A stretch of DNA of 64,000 bases, from positions 1-64,000 of the forward strand of contig NZ_JARVKV010000010.1 of assembly GCF_029813835.1 (NCBI RefSeq), read 5' to 3'. Source of the DNA: Streptomyces sp. DH37 (lineage in GTDB: Bacteria > Actinomycetota > Actinomycetes > Streptomycetales > Streptomycetaceae). Numbering within the stretch: the first letter of the stretch is position 1; each line of letters opens with the position of its first letter. Below, in pieces: positions 51,301 to 58,446 of the stretch. The position numbers and the translations under genes were made by a program. The notes under the pieces are model-generated. The model was not told the DNA's origin and did not search any database. It was given only the letters and a program-made list of their open reading frames with translations.

Positions 51301-51920
51301 CCCGCTTCGAGGCGCTGGAACTGCCCCTGCTCGACCCCGAGGAGCTGCCGGGCGGCGAGGAGGACGGTGGGACCCACCCGGGCGGGACCGCCGCCGGGAT
51401 CGCCGACGAGAGGGACCTCGCCGCGCTCAAGGAGGCGTTCGGCCGCACCCCCTACGCCCACCGCACCCCGTACCGGGTCGAGGCGCCCTTCCGCCTGGTG
51501 CTCGCGGGCCGGGTGGTCCGGGGCCGGATCGACGCGGTCTACCGCGACGAGGACGGCGGCTTCGAGATCATCGACTGGAAGACCGGGCACTCCCGGACGG
51601 CCGACCCCCTCCAGCTCGCCGTCTACCGCCTCGCCTGGGCCGAGCGGCACGGGCTGCCGCCCGAGGCCGTGCGCGCCGCCTTCCTCCACGTCCGCAGCGG
51701 CGAGCTGGTCCGCCCCGCCCGGCTGCCGGGCCGGGCCGAGCTGGAGCGGCTGCTGCTGTACGGGCCGGAGGAGCGCGAGGGCGGCGGGGGACGCGGCGGC
51801 CCCGAGGAGGACGGGGAGGACGAGCTCCGGGACGGTCCGGACATTCCGGGCCGTCGCGAGGGGCCGGGCGCCCGGCGGGACGCGGCGGCCGATTCCGGGA
51901 CGGGTGGGGCGGCCGGATAG
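48372..51920 (+). CDS. adnB: AdnB-like helicase-nuclease subunit
   Basis: The 1182-residue partner of AdnA has a full motor: Walker A VAGAGSGKTTVM near 40, TFTNKAAGELTDRV, DEYQDTSVAQR near 272, VGDPCQAIYGWRGA near 298, KVLTAHKSKGLEWDVV near 655 and LGYVTFTRPR. A RecB-type nuclease follows near 1066 (FEIIDWKTGHSRT, then QLAVYRLAW). In mycobacteria AdnB is the main motor. Residues 835-863 are a tandem Gly/Asp repeat (ADGGPDGG units) in a linker. It corresponds to Rv3201c. A GTG start is used, and the region 8-12 bases upstream has no clear site. Confidence 0.88.
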   Translation: MPAQLTDPDDLRRLLGIPFTAEQMECITAPPAPQVIVAGAGSGKTTVMAARVVWLVGTGQVAPERVLGLTFTNKAAGELTDRVRKALTKAGVLDPDPADPDHAPGEPRISTYHAFAGQLLGEHGLRLGIEPSARLLADATRYQLAASVLRAAPGPFTALTKSVSELVRDLLALDGELSEHLVEPERLRAYDRALLDLLESGAVKLTNAALRKVPETVRGRLELLGLVEEYRRRKRERELLDFGDQMALSARLARDVPEVGRILREEYAVVLLDEYQDTSVAQRVLLAGLFGGGTGHAVTAVGDPCQAIYGWRGASVANLDDFPEHFPRADGAPARRHALSENRRSGGRLLDLANTLAAPLRARHAGVEALRPAPGAERDGLVRCALLRTHAEEIAWLADSIAHLVGTGTPPGEIAVLCRTAGDFAEIQGALVAREVPVEVVGLSGLLHLPEIADLVAMCEVLQDPTANASLVRLLTGPRWRIGPRDLALLGRRARLLVPGGPRAEGGDADVGARLAAAVEGTDPAEVVSLADALDTFLGTSGHDDPLPFSAEARVRFARLAKEIRDLRASLADPLMDVLHRVLSATGLEVELSASPHALAARRRETLGTFLDIAAGFASLDGQSTLLAFLGFLRAAAEYEKGLDGSLPGGENTVKVLTAHKSKGLEWDVVAVPGLVRKNFPSEQARESWLAQPKVLPPALRGDAATLPELGGWTAGDRKAYDEAVREHQYTEELRLGYVTFTRPRSLLLGSGHWWGPSQKTPRGPSAFLEALRGHCEADPRHGEVEHWADEPEEGEENPALEEPAEERAWPLPLDEAAWARRRAAAARVLAHLDGRADGGADGGPDGGADGGPDGGADGGPDGRGERGGPDGGPPARTLPRPRTAPREEPAAPELTPEEARAVASWDRDLDALAAELRRARSGVREVPLPPTLSATQLVRLAADPGRFAEELARPMPQPPRPAAARRGTRFHAWVESRFEALELPLLDPEELPGGEEDGGTHPGGTAAGIADERDLAALKEAFGRTPYAHRTPYRVEAPFRLVLAGRVVRGRIDAVYRDEDGGFEIIDWKTGHSRTADPLQLAVYRLAWAERHGLPPEAVRAAFLHVRSGELVRPARLPGRAELERLLLYGPEEREGGGGRGGPEEDGEDELRDGPDIPGRREGPGARRDAAADSGTGGAAG
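50878..50968. repeat. 24-base tandem repeat in adnB
   Basis: About three and a half copies of GCCGACGGCGGGCCGGACGGCGGC-type units encode GADGGPDG repeats between the motor and nuclease domains. Confidence 0.75.
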
Positions 51921-52180
51921 GCTCGGGGCATGAGCACCACCCCGGCCGCTCGTGGACACCGCCGTCCGCGCGCACACCGCTGGTCGGCCTGCCGTTCCCG
52001 CAGACGGCCGGCGCCCCGGCCCCCCCGGCACGGGGGAGCGGACGGGACGGCCGTGAGCGGGCGCTGCCGCGGACGGAGGGGAACGGGGCTTCCACCGCAC
52101 CCGGACAGCACGGGACCGTCGGGCGGCCGTCGTACGCACCCGAACCACCGCTCACGCCGCAGGGGAAGTTGGTAGCAGCC

Positions 52181-53122
52181 GTGATCACCTGGCCCGACCA
52201 CACCACCGCCCACCCTCCGATCACGCTCACCGCCACCGGCGGCATCGACCGCGCCGCCCACCACCGGCTGGACGAGGCCTGGCTCGGGGCGGCCTGGAGT
52301 CACCCGACGACCCGCTGCTTCGTGGTGTCCGGCGGGCAGGTGCTGATCGAGGACACCGGGGACGGCCGCGCCGAACTGGTGACCATGCCGTCCTTCGACG
52401 CCCCGCTGACCGAGGCGCACCGCTACTTCCTCGGCATCGACGGGGACGGCGTGCGCTACTTCGCCCTCCAGAAGGACGCGCTGCCGGGCCGGATGGACGA
52501 CGCGGCCCGCCCGGCCGGGCTGCGGGAGGCGGGCGTGCTGCTCTCGGAGCGCGACGCCCAGCTGATGGTGCACGCCGTGGCCCTGGAGAACTGGCAGCGC
52601 ATGCACCGCTTCTGCTCGCGCTGCGGCGAGCGCACGGTCATCGCCGCCGCCGGCCACATCCGCCGCTGCCCGGCCTGCGGCGGCGAGCACTACCCGCGCA
52701 CCGACCCGGCCGTGATCATGCTGGTGACGGACTCCGGGGACCGGGCGCTGCTGGGCCGCCAGGTGCACTGGCCCAAGGGCCGCTTCTCCACGCTCGCGGG
52801 CTTCGTGGAGCCGGGCGAGTCCATCGAGCAGGCGGTCGTCCGCGAGGCGGGGGAGGAGGCGGGCGTCACGATCGGCAGGGTCGAGTACGTCGCCAGCCAG
52901 CCGTGGCCCTTCCCGTCCAGTCTGATGCTGGGCTTCGTGGCGCACGCCACCTCCACCGAGATCCGGGTGGACGGCGAGGAGATCGAGGAGGCCCGCTGGT
53001 TCTCCCGCGAGGAGCTGCGCGACGCCTTCGCCTCCGGCGAGGTGCTGCCGCCGTCGGGCATCTCGATCGCGGCCCGGCTGATCGAGCTGTGGTACGGGGA
53101 GCCGCTGCCGCGCCCGGTGTGA
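52181..53122 (+). CDS. nudC: NAD+ diphosphatase / RNA-deNADding Nudix enzyme NudC
   Basis: NudC splits NADH to NMNH and AMP and can remove NAD caps from RNA. The 313-residue protein has a zinc ribbon CSRCGERTVIAAAGHIRRCPACG near 144-166, the Nudix box GFVEPGESIEQAVVREAGEEAGV near 206-228 and the NudC-specific SQPWPFPSS at about 238-246. In the box the usual hydrophobic residue of REUxEE is Ala, but the catalytic Glu residues are intact. The GTG at 52181 fits homologues, which begin near xITWPDHT. It corresponds to Rv3199c and lies between adnB and uvrD2 as in mycobacteria. Confidence 0.92.
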   Translation: MITWPDHTTAHPPITLTATGGIDRAAHHRLDEAWLGAAWSHPTTRCFVVSGGQVLIEDTGDGRAELVTMPSFDAPLTEAHRYFLGIDGDGVRYFALQKDALPGRMDDAARPAGLREAGVLLSERDAQLMVHAVALENWQRMHRFCSRCGERTVIAAAGHIRRCPACGGEHYPRTDPAVIMLVTDSGDRALLGRQVHWPKGRFSTLAGFVEPGESIEQAVVREAGEEAGVTIGRVEYVASQPWPFPSSLMLGFVAHATSTEIRVDGEEIEEARWFSREELRDAFASGEVLPPSGISIAARLIELWYGEPLPRPV

Positions 53123-53294
53123 CCGGCGCGCGCCCCCGGCCCGCCGCGGGAAGCCGTCCGTCCTCCGGCACGGCGCGCACACCGGGCTCGGCGCGCGGCC
53201 CGCACCCGCCTCCGCCCCCGCCTCCGCCGTCCCTGTGGCACGCTTCACCGCGGCAGGACATGACCGGCACGCATCGGAAGGCGAGGTGGTTCCC

Positions 53295-54110
53295 GTGGAC
53301 GACCGGGCGTTCCTCGACCACGTCGCGGACCGGCTCGCGGCGCTCCCCGGCGTCCGGGCCGTGGCCCTCGGCGGCTCACGGGCCCAGGGGACGCACCGGC
53401 CGGACAGCGACTGGGACCTCGCGGTCTACTACCGGGGCGGGTTCGACCCCGGGGACCTGCGGGCGGTCGGCTGGCCCGGCGAGGTCTCCGGGATCGGCGA
53501 CTGGGGAGGCGGGGTGTTCAACGGCGGCGCCTGGCTGACCGTCGACGGCCGCCGGGTCGACGTGCACTACCGGGACCTGGACGTCGTGGAGCACCAGCTC
53601 GCCGAGGCCGTGCGGGGACGCTTCCACCGCGAGCCGCTGATGTTCCACCTGGCCGGCATCCCCAGTTACCTGGTCGTCGCCGAACTCGCCGTCAACCGGG
53701 TGCTGCGCGGGACCCTGCCCCGCCCCTCGTCCTATCCGCCGGCGCTGCGCGGGGCGGCCGCCGAGGAGTGGCGGGCGACCGCGCGCCTCACCCTGGCCTA
53801 CGCCCGGGACCACCACGCGCCGCACGGCCGTCTCGCGGAGGTCGCCGGGGCCGTCGCCACCGCCGCCGCGCAGGCGGGGCACGCGGTGCTGGCGGCACGG
53901 GGCGAGTGGGTGACCAACGAGAAGAGCCTGCTGGCGCGGGCCGGACTGCGCGGCGTCGACGGCGTCGTCGCGGGGCTGGACGCCTCTCCCGAAGCCCTCG
54001 CGGCGGCCGTCGACGCCGCCGGGGCACTCCTTGAGGAGGCCCTCGAGGAAGCCTTCGAAGAGGCCTTCGGGGAGGTGCCCGCGGCGGCGTCCGGCTCCGC
54101 GGCCGACTGA
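53295..54110 (+). CDS. Nucleotidyltransferase-domain protein
   Basis: The 271-residue protein has the minimal nucleotidyltransferase motif GGSRAQGTHRPDSDWDLAVYY (about 27-47: GS...SDxD) with a third acidic residue in RRVDVHYRD near 95. A C-terminal helical domain like that of aminoglycoside nucleotidyltransferases follows. A drug or metabolite nucleotidylation role is possible, and the substrate is unknown. GTG at 53295 is preferred because GAGG lies eight bases upstream; an earlier frame extends to 53235. It is an insertion relative to mycobacterial synteny. The Glu/Ala-rich C-terminus is EEALEEAFEEAF. Confidence 0.8.
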   Translation: MDDRAFLDHVADRLAALPGVRAVALGGSRAQGTHRPDSDWDLAVYYRGGFDPGDLRAVGWPGEVSGIGDWGGGVFNGGAWLTVDGRRVDVHYRDLDVVEHQLAEAVRGRFHREPLMFHLAGIPSYLVVAELAVNRVLRGTLPRPSSYPPALRGAAAEEWRATARLTLAYARDHHAPHGRLAEVAGAVATAAAQAGHAVLAARGEWVTNEKSLLARAGLRGVDGVVAGLDASPEALAAAVDAAGALLEEALEEAFEEAFGEVPAAASGSAAD

Positions 54111-54192
54111 CTCCGGCCCCCGGCCCCCCGGCCGAGCCCCCGGAACACCCCGGGACGCCCCGGGACGTTCCGGAACCCCCCGGAAAAGCACG

Positions 54193-54238
54193 GCGGGGCG
54201 GTCCGGGCGGCCGCTGGGGGCCGCCCGGACCGCCCCGC
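54193..54238. terminator. Very strong bidirectional hairpin
   Basis: A perfect 20-base stem (54193-54212 with 54219-54238) with a 6-base loop lies between the convergent nucleotidyltransferase and mycoredoxin genes. It is the strongest stem-loop in the window. Confidence 0.8.
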
Positions 54239-54247
54239 GGTGGGACG

Positions 54248-54490
54248 TCAGGCGCCGACTCTCTCCCTGACCTGCGCTATCGACGGGTTGGGGAGGGCCG
54301 AGCCGTCGGGGAAGAGCACGGTGGGAACGAGCTGGTTGCCGTTGTTGACCTTCTCCACGAAGGCCGCGGCCTCCGGGTCCTGCTCGATGTTCACCTCGGT
54401 GTACGCGATCCCCTCGCGGTCCATCTGGCCCTTGAGCCGGCGGCAGTAGCCGCACCAGGTGGTGCTGTACATCGTCACCGTTCCCGCCAT
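54248..54490 (-). CDS. mrx1: Mycoredoxin-type glutaredoxin
   Basis: The 80-residue protein MAGTVTMYSTTWCGYCRRLK has the CGYC active site (Cys13, Cys16) and LVPTVLFPDGS, the cis-Pro thiol-binding loop. Mycoredoxins use mycothiol to reduce protein-mycothiol disulphides in actinobacteria. It is divergent from uvrD2, the same arrangement as Rv3198A with uvrD2. The ATG at 54490 matches homologues. Confidence 0.92.
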   Translation of the reverse strand: MAGTVTMYSTTWCGYCRRLKGQMDREGIAYTEVNIEQDPEAAAFVEKVNNGNQLVPTVLFPDGSALPNPSIAQVRERVGA

Positions 54491-54720
54491 GGGTCTCGCG
54501 CTCCTTCGTCTCGGCAGTCTCGACGGTCTCGCCGCTGTGGCATCGGTGGAACGTTCAACCGGCCCGGACCATTCCCGGCCGCCTCGCCCGTTCCCCCGTA
54601 CGCGTGTACGCGTGCGCCCCCGCCGCTTCCCGGTGTCCCCGCCCCGCATTCCTGTGAGGAATCACGACCGCCTGTGGACGACGGTTACGGGCCTCCGCGC
54701 CGACCTGGCAGCATGGCGGG

Positions 54721-56961
54721 GTGACAGCAGCAACCCCCTCCTCACTCTTCCCCTCCGTCCCCCGGTCGCCCGACGCGGTGCTCGACGGGCTCGACCCCGA
54801 GCAGCGGGAGGTGGCGACGGCGCTGCACGGCCCGGTGTGCGTGCTGGCGGGGGCCGGTACGGGCAAGACGCGCGCGATCACGCACCGGATCGCGTACGGG
54901 GTGCGGGCGGGCATACTCCCGCCCGCGAGTGTGCTGGCCGTCACCTTCACCAACCGCGCCGCGGGCGAGATGCGCGGGCGGCTGCGCCAGCTCGGTGCCG
55001 GCGGTGTGCAGGCCCGCACCTTCCACTCCGCCGCCCTGCGCCAGCTGCAGTTCTTCTGGCCGAAGGCGATCGGGGGCGAGCTGCCCCGCCTGCTGGAGCG
55101 CAAGGTGCAGCTCGTCGCCGAGGCCGCGGCCCGCTGCCGCATCCGGCTCGACCGCAACGAACTGCGCGACACGACGGGCGAGATCGAGTGGGCCAAGGTC
55201 ACCCAGACGGTGCCGGAGGACTACCCGGCCGCGGTGGCGAAGTCCTCGCGCGAGGCCCCGCGCGACCCGGCCGAGATCAGCCGGATCTACGGGCTCTACG
55301 AGCAGCTCAAGCGCGAGCGCTCCGTCATCGACTTCGAGGACGTGCTGCTGCTCACGGTCGGGATCCTGGAGGAGAGGCCGGACATCGCCGACACCGTGCG
55401 GCGGCAGTACCAGCACTTCGTGGTGGACGAGTACCAGGACGTCAGCCCGCTCCAGCAGCGGCTGCTGGAGCTGTGGCTGGGGGAGCGGAACAGCATCTGC
55501 GTCGTCGGCGACGCCAGCCAGACGATCTACTCCTTCACCGGGGCCACCCCCGACCACCTCCTCAACTTCCGCGCCCGGCACCCCGACGCCACGGTGGTGA
55601 AGCTGGTGCGCGACTACCGCTCCACACCGCAGGTGGTGCACCTGGCCAACGGACTGCTGTCCCAGGCCCGGGGCCGGGCCGCCGAGCACCGGCTCGAGCT
55701 GGTCTCCCAGCGGGAGGCCGGGCCCGAGCCCGCCTACACCGAGTACGCCGACGAGCCGGCCGAGGCCGAGGGCGTCGCCCGCCGGATCCGTGAACTGATG
55801 GACGCCGGGGTCCCCGCGAGCGAGGTCGCGGTGCTCTACCGCGTCAACGCCCAGTCCGAGGTCTACGAGCAGGCCCTGGCGGACGCGGGGGTGCCCTACC
55901 AACTGCGCGGCGCCGAGCGGTTCTTCGAGCGGCCCGAGGTGCGCGAGGCCGGTGTCGCCCTGCGCGGCGCGGCGCGCGCCGGAGGCAACGACACGCTGCT
56001 GGCCGACGCCGTGGACCTCCCCTCCCAGGTGCGGGCGGTGCTCGGCGGCACGGGCTGGACGCCCCAGCCCCCGGCCGGTTCGGGCGCGGTGCGCGACCGC
56101 TGGGAGTCCCTGGCCGCCCTGGTGCGGCTCGCCGAGGACTTCGCGCGGGCCCGGCCGGAGGCGACGCTGGCCGACCTCGTGGCCGAGCTGGACGAGCGGG
56201 CGAACGCGCAGCACGCCCCCACCGTCGAGGGCGTCACCCTCGCCTCGCTGCACGCCGCCAAGGGCCTGGAGTGGGACGCGGTCTTCCTGGTCGGACTGAC
56301 CGACGGGACGGTGCCCATCACCTACGCGAAGACCGACGAGCAGATCGAGGAGGAGCGCAGGCTGCTCTACGTCGGCGTCACCCGGGCCCGGCGCCACCTC
56401 TCCCTGTCCTGGGCGCTGTCGCGCTCGCCGGGCGGGCGCGGCGGACGCCGCCCGAGCCGGTTCCTGGCGGGGCTGCGGCCCGGCTCCCAGTCGGACGGCG
56501 GCCGTACGGGTGGCGCCGGCGGGGTCGAGCGCGGCGGCGGGCGGTCGCGCAGGCGGCGCGGTCCGGTGCGGTGCCGGGTCTGCGGGCGCACCCTCACCGA
56601 CGCGGGCGAGATCAAGCTGATGCGCTGCGAGGGCTGCCCGTCCGACCTCGACGAGGAACTGTACGAGCGGCTGCGCGAGTGGCGCTCGGCCCAGGCCCGG
56701 CAGCTCGGCCAGCCCGCCTACTGCGTCTTCACCGACAAGACCCTCATGGCGATCGCCGAGGCCCTGCCCGACAACGAGGCGGAGCTGGCGCGGATCCCCG
56801 GTGTGGGCGGACGCAAACTCCAGAGGTTCGGCGCCGACGTACTGGCCCTGTGCGCGGGCGAGGAGGTCGGCGCGGACGCCGGGGAACCGGCGGGCGAACA
56901 AGTGGACGAAGGGGCTCCGGAATCTGTCACGGAGGCTGTTACGAATCTGCCGGAAAAATAG
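54721..56961 (+). CDS. uvrD2: UvrD2-type DNA helicase with tetracysteine and HRDC domains
   Basis: UvrD2 is an ATP-driven superfamily 1A helicase. The 746-residue protein has Walker A LAGAGTGKT near 43-50, AVTFTNRAAGEM, DEYQDVSPLQQ near 237, GDASQTIYSFTGA near 263 and LLYVGVTRARRHLSLSW near 545. It also has the tetracysteine linker CRVCGRTLTDAGEIKLMRCEGC near 620-640 and an HRDC domain near 645-715. It matches Rv3198c, essential in M. tuberculosis. Its final codons overlap the AT-rich element of the wblC promoter. The GTG start is at 54721. Confidence 0.93.
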   Translation: MTAATPSSLFPSVPRSPDAVLDGLDPEQREVATALHGPVCVLAGAGTGKTRAITHRIAYGVRAGILPPASVLAVTFTNRAAGEMRGRLRQLGAGGVQARTFHSAALRQLQFFWPKAIGGELPRLLERKVQLVAEAAARCRIRLDRNELRDTTGEIEWAKVTQTVPEDYPAAVAKSSREAPRDPAEISRIYGLYEQLKRERSVIDFEDVLLLTVGILEERPDIADTVRRQYQHFVVDEYQDVSPLQQRLLELWLGERNSICVVGDASQTIYSFTGATPDHLLNFRARHPDATVVKLVRDYRSTPQVVHLANGLLSQARGRAAEHRLELVSQREAGPEPAYTEYADEPAEAEGVARRIRELMDAGVPASEVAVLYRVNAQSEVYEQALADAGVPYQLRGAERFFERPEVREAGVALRGAARAGGNDTLLADAVDLPSQVRAVLGGTGWTPQPPAGSGAVRDRWESLAALVRLAEDFARARPEATLADLVAELDERANAQHAPTVEGVTLASLHAAKGLEWDAVFLVGLTDGTVPITYAKTDEQIEEERRLLYVGVTRARRHLSLSWALSRSPGGRGGRRPSRFLAGLRPGSQSDGGRTGGAGGVERGGGRSRRRRGPVRCRVCGRTLTDAGEIKLMRCEGCPSDLDEELYERLREWRSAQARQLGQPAYCVFTDKTLMAIAEALPDNEAELARIPGVGGRKLQRFGADVLALCAGEEVGADAGEPAGEQVDEGAPESVTEAVTNLPEK

Positions 56962-56992
56962 TTTGCGCGGGCCGTGCCAACCCTCATAGCCT
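56954..56992 (+). promoter_or_regulatory. WhiB7/WblC-type promoter with AT-rich element
   Basis: AAAAATAG (56954-56961) lies immediately before -35 TTGCGC (56963-56968). The -10 TAGCCT (56987-56992) follows after an 18-base spacer. This AT-rich stretch next to the -35 is the signature of promoters bound by WhiB7/WblC through its AT-hook. The AT-rich part is inside the last codons of uvrD2. Transcription would begin near 56999. Confidence 0.6.
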
Positions 56993-57112
56993 TCCGGGCA
57001 TGGAGAAGGCGGGGCCTACTGGCTCCACCGGATCCATGCTGTACTGAACCCTGAACGTCCGGATCGACACACCGATCGATCCCCCACAAGCGCCGAGAGG
57101 AGGCGAACTTCG

Positions 57113-57421
57113 ATGACCACCACGATCACGACGGAACTGGTCGGCCGCGAGGTCGTCGCCTCCTGCCTGCTCGGTTCCCGCCTGTCCGGCACCGGTGTCT
57201 CCGGTGTCGCGGCCGCACGCCCGGCCTCCCTCGCGGTTCTGCCGATCCGCGAGCGGATCAGCGAGCGACCGACCCAGGCACCCGCGGTAGTGGCGGCGGC
57301 ACAGGCTGATGCCTATGCCTTTGCCGGCGCGGCCAACGGTGCCGACAACGGACAGAAGCAGTCGCAGCACCACACGATGTGGGCCTTCCGTGGGCTCGAA
57401 CCCTGGAGAGATCCAGCCTGA
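57113..57421 (+). CDS. Upstream ORF in the wblC leader
   Basis: The 102-residue frame begins MTTTITTELVGREVVASCLL and ends MWAFRGLEPWRDPA. It has a strong GAGAGGAGG site before its ATG and ends inside a hairpin just before a U-tracted terminator. Its Pro-Trp codons near 57401-57407 can pair with the terminator's 5' arm. I read it as a regulatory upstream ORF: stalled ribosomes would let an antiterminator form. It may also be a small protein in its own right. It has no recognisable domain. Confidence 0.65.
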   Translation: MTTTITTELVGREVVASCLLGSRLSGTGVSGVAAARPASLAVLPIRERISERPTQAPAVVAAAQADAYAFAGAANGADNGQKQSQHHTMWAFRGLEPWRDPA

Positions 57422-57490
57422 TCGGCGCGATCAGGTCGGCACCTTCCAGGGCCGCGGAACCCACACCGGGATCCGCGGCCCTTTTGTTTT
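57401..57490 (+). promoter_or_regulatory. wblC transcription attenuator (antiterminator and U-tracted terminator)
   Basis: Three pairings are visible. CCCTGGA (57401-57407) complements TCCAGGG (57445-57451). CCTGATC (57417-57423) complements GATCAGG (57429-57435) and covers the upstream ORF stop. GGGCCGCGGA (57449-57458) complements TCCGCGGCCC (57472-57481), followed by TTTTGTTTT, a classical intrinsic terminator. The first and third pairings share 57449-57451, so they exclude each other. Confidence 0.7.
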
Positions 57491-57553
57491 CCCCAAGTGG
57501 CCCGGCCACCAGCCGGGTCGAAGAGACGACGCACAGACGAGGAACTCACCGCC

Positions 57554-57916
57554 GTGCACATCCAGACGCACGCCCCGTCCGTACAGCCCGACCCGATCCG
57601 ACCGCCCGATTCCACGGAGGACTCCTTGACCCCGCTCACCACGCTCACCGAGCTCGACGACGCCATCGAGCGTCTCGGTGTGGCCGTGCCCTGCCGCAGC
57701 TACGACCCGGAGGTCTTCTTCGCCGAGTCGCCTGCCGACGTGGAGTACGCCAAGTCCCTCTGCCAGACCTGCCCGCTGCGCGAGGCGTGCCTCGCCGGGG
57801 CGAAGGACCGGCGCGAGCCCTGGGGCGTCTGGGGCGGCGAGCTGTTCGTCCAGGGGGTCGTCGTTCCCCGCAAGCGGCCGCGTGGTCGCCCGCGCAAGAA
57901 CCCGGTCACGGCATGA
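57554..57916 (+). CDS. wblC: WhiB-like antibiotic-response regulator WblC (WhiB7)
   Basis: WblC is a 4Fe-4S WhiB-family activator that switches on intrinsic resistance genes under ribosome-targeting drugs. The 120-residue protein has four cluster cysteines (47, 70, 73, 79), the GVWGG turn at 91-95 and a C-terminal AT-hook RKRPRGRPRKNP (106-117) specific to the WhiB7 subgroup. GTG 57554 with GAGGAA nine bases upstream fits homologues. An upstream GTG at 57497 would place extra residues over the leader. It lies downstream of uvrD2 as in M. tuberculosis. The stop overlaps the next gene as ATGA. Confidence 0.93.
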   Translation: MHIQTHAPSVQPDPIRPPDSTEDSLTPLTTLTELDDAIERLGVAVPCRSYDPEVFFAESPADVEYAKSLCQTCPLREACLAGAKDRREPWGVWGGELFVQGVVVPRKRPRGRPRKNPVTA

Positions 57917-58236
57917 ACACCGCCGGCACCATCGATCGCCCCGCGACGCACGATCCCGCGCTGCGTCCCTTCCCGAAGTCGGAACCCGCGATGACCCTCA
58001 GCACTGACAACCACGCAAGCACCCAGCCCGACGCCACCGCCTCGCGCCAGAACAGGAACCGCGACATGCAACTCATCCCAGAAGCCATGGCCCGCGCCCA
58101 TATGCACGAACGCATGCGGGAAGCCGAGGCCGAGCAACTCGGCCATCGGCTGATCATCGCCCGCCGCATGCAGCGCCGTGCCGAGCGGGCCTCCCTGCGG
58201 GCCCGCCGCGCGCTGGCCCTGGCCGTCATGCAGTGA
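57913..58236 (+). CDS. Small basic protein coupled to wblC
   Basis: The 107-residue protein overlaps the wblC stop as ATGA. Its C-terminal 55 residues are a basic helix (LIPEAMARAHMHERMREAEAEQLGHRLIIARRMQRRAERASLRARRALALAVMQ) with no cysteines. The N-terminal half is low-complexity. It could bind RNA, DNA or the ribosome, but no family is recognised. The conserved part begins at about residue 53, so a shorter start is possible (ATG 57991). Coupling suggests joint induction with wblC. Confidence 0.65.
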   Translation: MNTAGTIDRPATHDPALRPFPKSEPAMTLSTDNHASTQPDATASRQNRNRDMQLIPEAMARAHMHERMREAEAEQLGHRLIIARRMQRRAERASLRARRALALAVMQ

Positions 58237-58335
58237 CCGCGGACCGGCTCCGCCGCCGGCGGGAGCCGACAGCCGCTCCCGGCCGCCGGCCCTGACGACC
58301 AGGACCGGCGGGCCGGGCGACGACCGAGAACGGCA

Positions 58336-58367
58336 CGGGAACCGGGGCGGTACCGCCCCGGTTCCCG
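58336..58367. terminator. Perfect 32-base palindrome, bidirectional terminator
   Basis: The 32 bases form a perfect self-complementary palindrome centred on GGTACC, between the convergent small-protein and ABC1 genes. As RNA it would fold into a hairpin with about 14 pairs. Confidence 0.7.
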
Positions 58368-58370
58368 CAT

Positions 58371-58426
58371 TTCCGCGGGCTCCGCGGGCTCCGCGGGCTC
58401 CGCGGGCTCCGCGGAGCCCGCGGGAC
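58371..58426. repeat. 9-base tandem repeats followed by their inverse
   Basis: Five copies of (G)CTCCGCGG in tandem end in CGGAGCCCGCGGG, which can fold back on the copies. It directly follows the 32-base palindrome. Confidence 0.7.
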
Positions 58427-58446
58427 GTCCCCGGCCTCCGGGGCCC

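Noticed and set aside
44406..52148. Very long minus-strand open frame (about 2580 codons) opposite adnA/adnB
   Set aside because: It mirrors the codon structure of the plus-strand genes and contains no recognisable domain. Long antisense frames are expected in GC-rich DNA.
51930..52175. Possible small plus-strand gene between adnB and nudC
   Set aside because: The frame is Arg/Pro-rich with no family resemblance and no good ribosome-binding site. It most likely is the nudC upstream region.
58371..58426. CRISPR-like short repeats
   Set aside because: The units are nine bases with no unique spacers and no cas genes are nearby.
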